From Candidatus Faecivivens stercoripullorum (GTDB lineage: Bacteria; Bacillota; Clostridia; Oscillospirales; Ruminococcaceae), in assembly GCA_018715285.1 (NCBI GenBank), contig DVLW01000032.1, positions 1-24,061 on the forward strand: 24,061 nt of DNA. Reading direction: 5' to 3'. Under the pieces are notes generated by a model. It searched no databases. It was given only the letters and a program-made list of their open reading frames with translations, and had not been told where the DNA came from. Position numbers and translations under genes: made by a program. Of this stretch, positions 6,343 through 12,761 are shown piece by piece (within the stretch, counting starts at the first letter, position 1; each line of letters starts with the position of its first letter).

Positions 6343-8511
6343 ATGAAAATAATTAAACGAAGCGGGGCAGAAGCTGTTTTTGACCGTAACAAGATCGTGG
6401 CCGCTGTGGCCGGCGCTAACCGCGCGACCAAAGAAGATGCTCGTCTGTCGGATGAACAGATTTCCGTCATCGCTCTGAACGTCGAGGCTCTGTGTGAGCA
6501 GCTCGAGCGCTCAGTCGGCGTTGAGGAAATTCAGGATATGGTCGAGGACCAGATCATGGAACAGAAGGCTTTCAGCGTCGCAAGAAATTATATCACCTAC
6601 CGCTACGTCCAGAGCCTCAAACGCCAGAGCAATACCACCGATGAACGCATCCTCTCGCTGATTGAATGCAATAATGAGGAAGTTAAACAGGAAAATTCCA
6701 ATAAAAACCCGACCGTTAACTCGGTTCAGCGCGACTATATGGCAGGCGAAGTCTCCAAGGACCTGACCGAACGCCTGCTGCTGCCGGCTGATATCGTCAA
6801 GGCTCATAAGGAAGGTATTATCCATTTCCACGACTCTGACTACTTCGCACAGCATATGCACAACTGCGATCTGGTCAACCTGGAAGATATGCTCCAGAAC
6901 GGTACGGTTATCTCGGGTACCATGATTGAAAAGCCGCATTCCTTCTCGACCGCCTGCAATATCGCTACCCAGATTATCGCGCAGGTCGCTTCCAGCCAGT
7001 ACGGCGGTCAGTCGATCAGTCTGACCCATCTGGCTCCGTTCGTCGACGTCAGCCGTAAAAAACTTGCTGCTGAGGTTGAACAGGAAATGAAGGGGCTGGG
7101 TATCCCTGAGGAACGCAAAAAACAGATCATCGAAAGCCGTCTGCGCACCGAAATCTCCCGTGGTGTCCAGACCATCCAGTACCAGGTCGTCACTTTGATG
7201 ACCACCAACGGACAGGCACCGTTTATCACCGTTTTCATGTACCTGGGTGAAGCAAAAAACGAACAGGAGAAAAAAGACCTCGCAATTATCATCGAGGAAA
7301 CCATCCGCCAGCGGTATCAGGGCGTTAAGAATGAGGACGGCGTCTGGATTACTCCTGCATTCCCCAAGCTGATTTACGTACTGGAAGAAGAAAATATCCA
7401 TCCCGATTCCCCGTATTACTACCTGACCGAGCTGGCTGCCAAGTGCACCGCTAAACGAATGGTTCCCGACTATATCTCCGAAAAGAAGATGCTGGAACTG
7501 AAAGTCGATAAAAACGGCAACGGCAACTGCTACCCCTGCATGGGCTGCCGCAGCTTCCTGACCCCTTATGTCGATGAAAACGGCAAGCCGAAATACTACG
7601 GACGGTTCAATCAGGGCGTTGTCACCATCAATCTGGTTGACGTTGCGCTCTCTTCGGGCGGCGATGTCGATAAATTCTGGGAAATCTTCGAGGAACGGCT
7701 GGAACTCTGCCACCGTGCGCTCCGGGTTCGTCATGAACGGCTGCTGGGTACTAAATCGGACGCTGCTCCGATTCTCTGGCAGTTCGGTGCTCTCTCCCGT
7801 CTCAAACCGGGCGAAACCATCGATAAGCTGCTGTACGGCGGTTATTCGACCATCTCTCTTGGCTACGCTGGACTGTATGAATGTGTCAAGTACATGACCG
7901 GCCGCAGCCATACCGACCCTGTTGCGAAACCTTTTGCTCTCTCGGTTATGCAGAAGATGAACGACAAGTGCAAGGAATGGAAGACCGCTGAAAATATCGA
8001 CTATTCGCTGTACGGTACTCCCCTTGAGTCGACGACTTATAAGTTCGCACGTTGCCTCCAGCAGCGTTTCGGCATTATCCCCGGTATCACCGACCGCGGC
8101 TATATCACCAACAGCTACCATGTCCACGTTACCGAAAAGATCGACGCTTTCACCAAGCTCAAATTTGAGAGCGAATTCCAGCAGCTTTCTCCCGGCGGCG
8201 CAATCAGCTATGTCGAGGTTCCGAATGTTCAGGATAACCTCGAGGCTGTCATGAGCGTTTTGCAGTTTATCTACGACAACATCATGTACGCTGAACTGAA
8301 CACCAAGTCGGATTATTGCAGCTGCTGCGGATACGACGGTGAGATTCAGGTCGTCGAAGATGACGGCAAGCTCGTCTGGGAATGCCCCAAGTGCGGCAAC
8401 CGTGACCAGAGAATGCTCCACGTCGCAAGACGTACCTGCGGCTATATCGGTACCCAGTTCTGGAATCAGGGCCGTACCCAGGAAATCAGAGACAGGGTGC
8501 TGCACCTTTAA
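6343..8511 (+). CDS. nrdD: Anaerobic (class III) ribonucleoside-triphosphate reductase
   Basis: A 722-residue glycyl-radical enzyme that reduces ribonucleoside triphosphates to deoxynucleotides under anoxia, using formate or thioredoxin as reductant depending on subtype. Residues about 1-90 form the ATP-cone that senses ATP/dATP. The body follows, with H-M-H-N-C-D-L and Y-P-C-M-G-C-R-S-F-L-T-P-Y contributing active-site cysteines. A zinc site is formed by C659/C662 (YCSCCG) and C681/C684 (CPKC). The radical motif R-T-C-G-Y-I-G places the radical on Gly700. The start is the ATG at 6343 behind AAAGGAGAG; the frame stays open 33 codons further upstream but without a ribosome site. The activator NrdG is encoded convergently downstream rather than in the same operon. 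Regulation by NrdR is indicated by two boxes at the promoter. Identification is firm. Confidence 0.98.
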   Translation: MKIIKRSGAEAVFDRNKIVAAVAGANRATKEDARLSDEQISVIALNVEALCEQLERSVGVEEIQDMVEDQIMEQKAFSVARNYITYRYVQSLKRQSNTTDERILSLIECNNEEVKQENSNKNPTVNSVQRDYMAGEVSKDLTERLLLPADIVKAHKEGIIHFHDSDYFAQHMHNCDLVNLEDMLQNGTVISGTMIEKPHSFSTACNIATQIIAQVASSQYGGQSISLTHLAPFVDVSRKKLAAEVEQEMKGLGIPEERKKQIIESRLRTEISRGVQTIQYQVVTLMTTNGQAPFITVFMYLGEAKNEQEKKDLAIIIEETIRQRYQGVKNEDGVWITPAFPKLIYVLEEENIHPDSPYYYLTELAAKCTAKRMVPDYISEKKMLELKVDKNGNGNCYPCMGCRSFLTPYVDENGKPKYYGRFNQGVVTINLVDVALSSGGDVDKFWEIFEERLELCHRALRVRHERLLGTKSDAAPILWQFGALSRLKPGETIDKLLYGGYSTISLGYAGLYECVKYMTGRSHTDPVAKPFALSVMQKMNDKCKEWKTAENIDYSLYGTPLESTTYKFARCLQQRFGIIPGITDRGYITNSYHVHVTEKIDAFTKLKFESEFQQLSPGGAISYVEVPNVQDNLEAVMSVLQFIYDNIMYAELNTKSDYCSCCGYDGEIQVVEDDGKLVWECPKCGNRDQRMLHVARRTCGYIGTQFWNQGRTQEIRDRVLHL

Positions 8512-8547
8512 TTGCAGCGTCTGAAATTGCGTTTTATTGAGGTGCGC

Positions 8548-8577
8548 TGCCTGTAAAGCAAACTTACTTTACAGGCA
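8548..8577. repeat. Inverted repeat after nrdD
   Basis: A perfect 11-bp stem (TGCCTGTAAAG at 8548-8558 with its complement at 8567-8577, 8-nt loop) lies 37 bp after the nrdD stop. It has no T-run on either strand, so it is not a classic terminator; it may protect the mRNA 3' end or belong to the local repeat family. Confidence 0.55.
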
Positions 8578-8620
8578 AAATTGCCTGATAACAGTTTTTA
8601 TTTCCTCCATAAACAGCAGA

Positions 8621-8657
8621 AAACCAGCCTTCATTAGATAACGAAGGCTGGTTTTTT
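8621..8657 (+). terminator. Terminator between nrdD and nrdG (probably bidirectional)
   Basis: ACCAGCCTTC pairs with GAAGGCTGGT around a 10-nt loop and is followed by six T residues on the plus strand. On the minus strand a shorter T-run follows, so it can also serve the convergent nrdG. Confidence 0.85.
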
Positions 8658-8710
8658 GCGCGGAATGCTTCCGCTGCCTGTTTGCCATGTTTCAATCTTT
8701 ATAAATTTTG

Positions 8711-8747
8711 ACAGTTTCCCTGGAAACTGTCCGGTTCCGTAGGAACC
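8711..8747. repeat. Tandem pair of short hairpins near the nrdG 3' end
   Basis: Two abutting palindromes: ACAGTTTCC (8711-8719) with GGAAACTGT (8722-8730), then GGTTCC (8733-8738) and GGAACC (8742-8747) around a GTA loop. The first stem is identical to the 9-bp stem at 13069-13089, and the pair resembles the consecutive hairpins at 13049-13108. It lies 47 bp beyond the nrdG stop. I read it as a fragment of the hairpin-array family. Confidence 0.65.
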
Positions 8748-8793
8748 ATGCTCAGCACTCCTCGGCTTCGATCACGCTCAAACCAAAAAGAGG

Positions 8794-9345
8794 TCACATC
8801 TTGCGTGACGAATAAACCGGTGCGTCTTCCCACCAGACGATCTCCCCTGCTGCTTCAGTTTTGCGAAGGTCGATCAGACGCTGGTTGCTGCTTCCGCGGA
8901 AACGGAGAGATATATCGTGCTGCGCCTGTATAAACGGGCCGTCGACCAGCACGTCAATCATCGAAAGCAGCTGCTCGGTGACGCCCGGCTGATAGCAGCG
9001 GGTTCCCGGTGTGGTCAGCTGTTCATAGGTGTATCCGCTGTAACACCAGATACTCTTTTCTGGGAAACGCTCCCGGAATGCCGTCAGCAGCGGTAGTATC
9101 CCCTGCTGGTTGGCCGGTTCCATCGGCTCGCCGCCAAGCAGAGTCAGGCCGGCAATATACGAAGGCGAACATTCGTTTAAGATCAGCTGTATCGTTTCTT
9201 CGGTGAACGGCTCGCCATAATCAAAGTCCCACGCTTCCTGATTGAAGCAGTTCTTACAATGATGGGTGCAGCCGGATACAAAAAGGCTGGTGCGAACACC
9301 CGGGCCATTGGCGATATCACAGGTTTTGATGGTTGCGTAATTCAT
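8794..9345 (-). CDS. nrdG: Anaerobic ribonucleotide reductase activating protein
   Basis: A 183-residue radical-SAM enzyme that installs the glycyl radical on NrdD. The [4Fe-4S] cluster motif C-T-H-H-C-K-N-C uses Cys26, Cys30 and Cys33, with the aromatic F-N-Q-E-A-W following. The S-adenosylmethionine-binding G-G-E-P is at 71-74. The length is normal for NrdG (about 150-190). A GGAGAG site precedes the ATG. Its own promoter lies at 9378-9406. The gene faces nrdD across a 282-bp gap with a shared terminator, instead of the usual nrdD-nrdG order on one strand. I found no NrdR-like box at its promoter, so its expression may be uncoupled from nrdD. Confidence 0.96.
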   Translation of the reverse strand: MNYATIKTCDIANGPGVRTSLFVSGCTHHCKNCFNQEAWDFDYGEPFTEETIQLILNECSPSYIAGLTLLGGEPMEPANQQGILPLLTAFRERFPEKSIWCYSGYTYEQLTTPGTRCYQPGVTEQLLSMIDVLVDGPFIQAQHDISLRFRGSSNQRLIDLRKTEAAGEIVWWEDAPVYSSRKM

Positions 9346-9377
9346 ATGGATTCTCTCCCTTCTGAAGGATTGATTCT

Positions 9378-9406
9378 ATTATACCAGCCTTAAAGGATAA
9401 GAACAA
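9378..9406 (-). promoter_or_regulatory. Promoter of nrdG
   Basis: On the minus strand: -35 TTGTTC (9401-9406), 17-bp spacer, -10 TATAAT (9378-9383) with an upstream TGg (extended -10). Confidence 0.7.
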
Positions 9407-9461
9407 GGGGATTTTGTTACCGGATGACCAATCTCAAGATAAAAATAATGTAAATACAGGA

Positions 9462-9473
9462 CACAAATTTGTG
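9462..9473. promoter_or_regulatory. Palindromic operator candidate
   Basis: CACAAATTTGTG is a perfect 12-bp palindrome in the nrdG/symporter divergent region, 20 bp upstream of the symporter -35 element and 55 bp upstream of the nrdG -35. The binding protein is unknown. Confidence 0.45.
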
Positions 9474-9492
9474 ACGAATTTGCGAGAAATAC

Positions 9493-9521
9493 TTGACTTC
9501 TTTGATTTTATGTGATAAAGT
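9493..9521 (+). promoter_or_regulatory. Promoter of the symporter gene
   Basis: -35 TTGACT (9493-9498), 17-bp spacer, -10 TAAAGT (9516-9521) with TGa directly upstream, an extended -10 element. Confidence 0.65.
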
Positions 9522-9522
9522 A

Positions 9523-9550
9523 TTTATGCTTTTTGAAGTAAAAGCATAAA
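9523..9550 (+). promoter_or_regulatory. Inverted repeat at the symporter transcription start
   Basis: An 11-bp perfect inverted repeat (TTTATGCTTTT with AAAAGCATAAA, 6-nt loop) begins just after the -10 hexamer, so it overlaps the likely transcription start. It could be an operator or a 5'-end stabilising hairpin. Confidence 0.5.
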
Positions 9551-9586
9551 AGTAATAAAGTACATAAATGAAAAGAGGTCTTTCTG

Positions 9587-11119
9587 ATGAAACTTGCCGC
9601 GCTGATCGTTTACTTCGCCGTTATGATCGGAATCGGCCTGTACTGCCGCAAACATGCAACCAATGTCAATGGGTTTGTGCTCGGCGGACGGTCGGTCGGT
9701 CCCTGGCTGACTGCCTTTGCGTATGGTACATCTTATTTTTCCGCCGTTATTTTTGTCGGCTATGCTGGGCAGTTCGGGTGGAAGTTCGGCATTGCGTCGA
9801 CATGGATTGGCATCGGCAATGCGCTGATCGGTTCGCTGCTGCCGTGGGTCATCCTCGGACGCAGAACCAGAATTATGACACAGCACCTTGATTCGGCAAC
9901 CATGCCGGAATTTTTCGGGCGGCGGTTCGATTCAAGAGGTCTGAAAATCGGCGCGTCGGTGATTGTCTTTATCTTCCTGATTCCGTACACCGCTTCGCTG
10001 TACAATGGATTGTCGCGGCTGTTCGGGATGGCGTTTGATATCGATTACTCCTACTGCATTATCCTGATGGCGGTGCTGACGGCAATCTACGTCATCGCAG
10101 GCGGCTATATGGCGACTGCAATCAACGACTTTATTCAGGGGTTGATTATGCTGGGCGGTATCGTCGCGGTAATCGCGGCCGTTCTGAGCAGCAAGGGCGG
10201 CTTTATGGAAGCTCTCGCCGGGCTGGCTGAGGTTAAGGACGAGACAGTTTCGACGGTGCCGGGTGTGTTCGGCTCCTTCTTCGGGCCTGACCCGCTGGGG
10301 CTGTTGTTTGTCGTGCTGCTGACCTCGCTGGGTACTTGGGGTTTGCCGCAGATGGTCCAGAAATTCTATGCAATCAAGGACGAAAATTCGATTAAAAAGG
10401 GTGCTATTATCTCGACGTTGTTTGCGCTGGTTGTATCGGGTGGATGCTATTTCCTCGGCGGTTTTGGCCGGCTGTTCTCCGATCAGATCGATATCGCAAA
10501 CGGTGGTTACGACTCGATTATCCCGACGATGCTGTCCGGGCTTTCGGATGGATTGATTGCGCTGGCGGTCATTCTGGTGCTGTCCGCGTCGATGTCTACC
10601 CTTTCGTCGCTGGTCATGGCGTCCAGCTCGACGCTGACAATCGACTTCCTCAAAGACAACATCGTCAAAAAAATGAGTGAAAAACAACAGCTGATTACCA
10701 TCCGCGTCCTGATCGTCGTATTTATCGCGATCAGTGCTGTCCTCGCACTGATTCAGTACAAGAGCTCGGTTACCTTCATCGCTCAGCTGATGGGTATTTC
10801 GTGGGGTGCGCTTGCTGGCTCATTCCTCGCGCCGTTCCTGTACAGCCTCTACTGGAAAAAGACTACCAAGGCCGCTTGCTGGGTTAGCTTCCTGTTTGGG
10901 TCGCTGCTGATGGTTGGCAATATGCTGTTCGGTCAGTACTTCCCCGCTGTTATCCAGTCACCGATTAACTGCGGCGCTGCGGCTATGATCGCAGGTCTGG
11001 TGCTGGTACCGGTCGTCAGTCTGCTGACACCTAAGCCCGATAAGGCTATGGTCGATGATGCATTCTCCTGCTATGATACGACTGTTGAAGTCCCGCAGAA
11101 AACTTCGCTTGGTGATTAA
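9587..11119 (+). CDS. Sodium:solute symporter (SSS/PutP family)
   Basis: A 510-residue integral membrane protein with about 13 hydrophobic segments and the expected length. It imports a solute with Na+. Family marks include the N-terminal F-V-L-G-G-R-S-V-G-P-W (about 27-37), the signature region around G-G-Y-M-A-T-A-I-N-D-F-I-Q-G (about 173-186), the helix-8 stretch S-A-S-M-S-T-L-S-S-L-V-M (about 337-348) with the Ser/Thr residues that coordinate sodium in this fold, and W-G-A-L-A-G near 400. The substrate could be proline, pantothenate, a sugar or an organic acid; sequence alone does not decide. The start has AGAGGT. It is a single-gene unit with an adjacent palindrome and leader hairpin, and a terminator follows directly. 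Confidence 0.92.
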   Translation: MKLAALIVYFAVMIGIGLYCRKHATNVNGFVLGGRSVGPWLTAFAYGTSYFSAVIFVGYAGQFGWKFGIASTWIGIGNALIGSLLPWVILGRRTRIMTQHLDSATMPEFFGRRFDSRGLKIGASVIVFIFLIPYTASLYNGLSRLFGMAFDIDYSYCIILMAVLTAIYVIAGGYMATAINDFIQGLIMLGGIVAVIAAVLSSKGGFMEALAGLAEVKDETVSTVPGVFGSFFGPDPLGLLFVVLLTSLGTWGLPQMVQKFYAIKDENSIKKGAIISTLFALVVSGGCYFLGGFGRLFSDQIDIANGGYDSIIPTMLSGLSDGLIALAVILVLSASMSTLSSLVMASSSTLTIDFLKDNIVKKMSEKQQLITIRVLIVVFIAISAVLALIQYKSSVTFIAQLMGISWGALAGSFLAPFLYSLYWKKTTKAACWVSFLFGSLLMVGNMLFGQYFPAVIQSPINCGAAAMIAGLVLVPVVSLLTPKPDKAMVDDAFSCYDTTVEVPQKTSLGD

Positions 11120-11127
11120 CATTACAA

Positions 11128-11163
11128 AAGCTCTGTTGTCCGTTTGGGCAGCAGAGCTTGTTT
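11128..11163 (+). terminator. Terminator between the symporter and the RluA-type gene
   Basis: A 14-bp stem (AAGCTCTGTTGTCC at 11128-11141 with GGGCAGCAGAGCTT at 11146-11159, including G-T pairs) and a T-rich tail. T-rich bases also follow on the minus strand, so it probably serves both convergent units. Confidence 0.82.
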
Positions 11164-11164
11164 A

Positions 11165-11785
11165 TTATATGGAAAATCCTTCCGGCGGGTCACAGCAAAA
11201 TACCTTTCCGTCTGGGAGCGTGATTCGATAGGACCACAGTTTCACGCCGTCCGCGTCCTCACGGCTGCCATACCGCCGGTCACCGACCAGCGGCATCTTC
11301 CGGGATGAAAACTGCACCCGAATTTGATGGCTGCGCCCGGTTTCCAGACGAATCTGCACAAGCGAAAAAGGCTTGCCGTCCTGCTCACAGGTTTTCAGCA
11401 GCTGATAATGCAGCACCGCTTCCCGGACACCTTTCCGCATCCGTTTGACGACAAAAGACTTGTTCCGGGCAGAGTCCTTGAACAGCAAGTCCCGCATCTC
11501 ACCTTCTGCCGGTTCCGGGCATCCATGGACAACGGCCATATATTCCTTGACCATCTGATGGGATGCAACCATCGCCGACAGTTTCCCGCATGTCGGCTGG
11601 TCAAGTGCATAAACCATCACGCCGCCGACTGCCCTATCCAGTCGGTGCACACAGCCAATGTACGTTTTTCCCAGCTGCTGACGCAAAAGTGCCGGCATCG
11701 AACCTTCTCCGGAATCTTCCGACAATACCCCGGCAGGCTTTACCACTGCCACCATATGCGTGTCCTGATATAGAATCTGTAACAT
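11165..11785 (-). CDS. RluA family RNA pseudouridine synthase
   Basis: A 206-residue enzyme that isomerises uridine to pseudouridine in rRNA or tRNA. The catalytic motif G-C-V-H-R-L-D-R-A-V-G-G-V-M-V contains the essential Asp50; R-L-E-T-G-R-S-H-Q-I-R-V-Q and P-L-V-G-D-R-R-Y-G are the other family motifs. It lacks an S4 domain and is short, so it belongs to the compact RluA/TruC-like branch; the target base is unknown. The ATG at 11783-11785 has GAGGT at proper spacing, so I prefer it to a GTG four codons upstream that overlaps that site. It lies 35 bp after the PTH2 gene, so the two are likely co-transcribed. Confidence 0.93.
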   Translation of the reverse strand: MLQILYQDTHMVAVVKPAGVLSEDSGEGSMPALLRQQLGKTYIGCVHRLDRAVGGVMVYALDQPTCGKLSAMVASHQMVKEYMAVVHGCPEPAEGEMRDLLFKDSARNKSFVVKRMRKGVREAVLHYQLLKTCEQDGKPFSLVQIRLETGRSHQIRVQFSSRKMPLVGDRRYGSREDADGVKLWSYRITLPDGKVFCCDPPEGFSI

Positions 11786-11820
11786 AACTGACCTCACAAA
11801 TATTTTAACGGTGTCTGGCT

Positions 11821-12243
11821 TTAAAACAGCGGCAGGTTACCGGTCAATGGGTCGACCTGTTCGGCGGTGAGTGGTTCCAGTGCAAGACAGGTATAGGTCG
11901 GTTCACCGTGGAACTCGGTCATCCCGGCATCCTGAATCAGGGCAGAAATATACCCCATTTCTTTCGCCTTGCGGTCAATCTCCAAAAGTGCTTCCTCCGA
12001 ATCGACATAAACACATATCTTCGCAACACCGCGAGTAAACCAGTCAGACAACGGGCTGGGTTCCTTTCCGGCGGTATCGAGTGTCAGATAATCTTCGCTT
12101 TCCCGCAGGTCATTCAGCCGGTTCTCACGCATTAAAGCAAGCAGTGTCGCTTCAACGCAGGCGTGGCCTGCCTGTGCGGCAATTTTACCCTTGCGCATCT
12201 TCAAATCCCGGCGCATGACAATCATCTGTTTTGCTGTGTACAT
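11821..12243 (-). CDS. PTH2-type peptidyl-tRNA hydrolase
   Basis: A 140-residue protein with the opening K-Q-M-I-V-M-R-R-D-L-K-M-R-K-G-K-I-A-A-Q followed by A-G-H-A, the signature of the PTH2 family typical of archaea and eukaryotes, which releases peptides from stalled peptidyl-tRNA. The later G-Y-I-S-A-L-I-Q-D-A-G-M-T-E-F and T-Y-T-C-L-A-L-E-P motifs also fit. Length is slightly above the archaeal form (about 115-125), with a middle insertion (about 45-65). Bacterial cells normally use the unrelated PTH1, which is not in this window. The start has a GGAGG site. It lies upstream of the RluA-type gene in what looks like a two-gene RNA-related operon. The family is clear; activity is inferred. 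Confidence 0.9.
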   Translation of the reverse strand: MYTAKQMIVMRRDLKMRKGKIAAQAGHACVEATLLALMRENRLNDLRESEDYLTLDTAGKEPSPLSDWFTRGVAKICVYVDSEEALLEIDRKAKEMGYISALIQDAGMTEFHGEPTYTCLALEPLTAEQVDPLTGNLPLF

Positions 12244-12274
12244 TCTGCAATTTCCTCCATTTGTATCTGTTTTA

Positions 12275-12318
12275 AATGCTCAGTTGGGCGTGGAAACAAG
12301 GTGGGGTTGCTGAGCATT
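12275..12318 (-). other. Long-loop hairpin upstream of the PTH2 gene
   Basis: AATGCTCAG (12275-12283) and CTGAGCATT (12310-12318) form a 9-bp perfect stem with a 26-nt G-rich (plus-strand) loop, 32 bp before the PTH2 start. A 10-bp palindrome, GTGATATCAC, follows at 12325-12334. There is no adequate T-run, so a terminator is unlikely. It may be leader control of the PTH2-RluA unit or a stray repeat. Confidence 0.45.
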
Positions 12319-12340
12319 CAGAGCGTGATATCACCCGGCA

Positions 12341-12652
12341 TCAGGTCTGCGGCGACTCGTTACTCTGTGCAAGGCCGTCTTCCCGTCCGTCGTCGTACCC
12401 TTCCGGGAATCCCATCATGAACCCTTTCCACTCGCCGCTGCCGAACTCTGCACCGGACAGCTCACCCGCAAGTATCTGCGACTGCTGCTGAATACCGTGC
12501 AGCCCGTCGGTATATCCAATCGAGTACCCGGTCAGATACCCGTCTTTCCTGCCGCGGTCATAGGCTGCATCCCGCGCCGTAAACCAGCAGGCTATCGACA
12601 GAATCACCGCCAGTATCACGGCGGCCGCGATGATGTAACTCCGTTTTTTCAT
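12341..12652 (-). CDS. Small membrane-anchored or secreted protein with Gly-Tyr repeats
   Basis: A 103-residue protein I do not recognise. It starts M-K-K-R-S followed by one hydrophobic segment (about 6-25), either a signal peptide or an N-terminal anchor. The rest is exposed and built of short repeats: D-R-G-R-K-D-G-Y, T-G-Y-S-I-G-Y-T-D-G, and later G-F-M-M-G-F-P-E-G-Y-D-D-G-R-E-D-G, i.e. a Gly every 4 residues next to Tyr/Phe/Asp, as in some glycine-zipper-like or cell-surface proteins. A strong GGGAGG site supports translation. It is upstream of PTH2 (97 bp) and borders the hairpin-array region, which may include its promoter. Function unknown. Confidence 0.8.
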   Translation of the reverse strand: MKKRSYIIAAAVILAVILSIACWFTARDAAYDRGRKDGYLTGYSIGYTDGLHGIQQQSQILAGELSGAEFGSGEWKGFMMGFPEGYDDGREDGLAQSNESPQT

Positions 12653-12761
12653 GATTTTAACCTCCCTTTACAGTTTTTTCAGTTCGTAGCAAAGGCTGCT
12701 ATTTCTACAGTCAAACCTAGTCGGTCTCTTATATATGTAGACAGCACAAGTACTGCATCCG

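Noticed and set aside
6511..8505. Very long antisense open frame (664 codons) opposite nrdD.
   Set aside because: It is a codon-bias shadow: the composition is low in normal motifs, there is no ribosome site, and the sense strand encodes an unmistakable NrdD.
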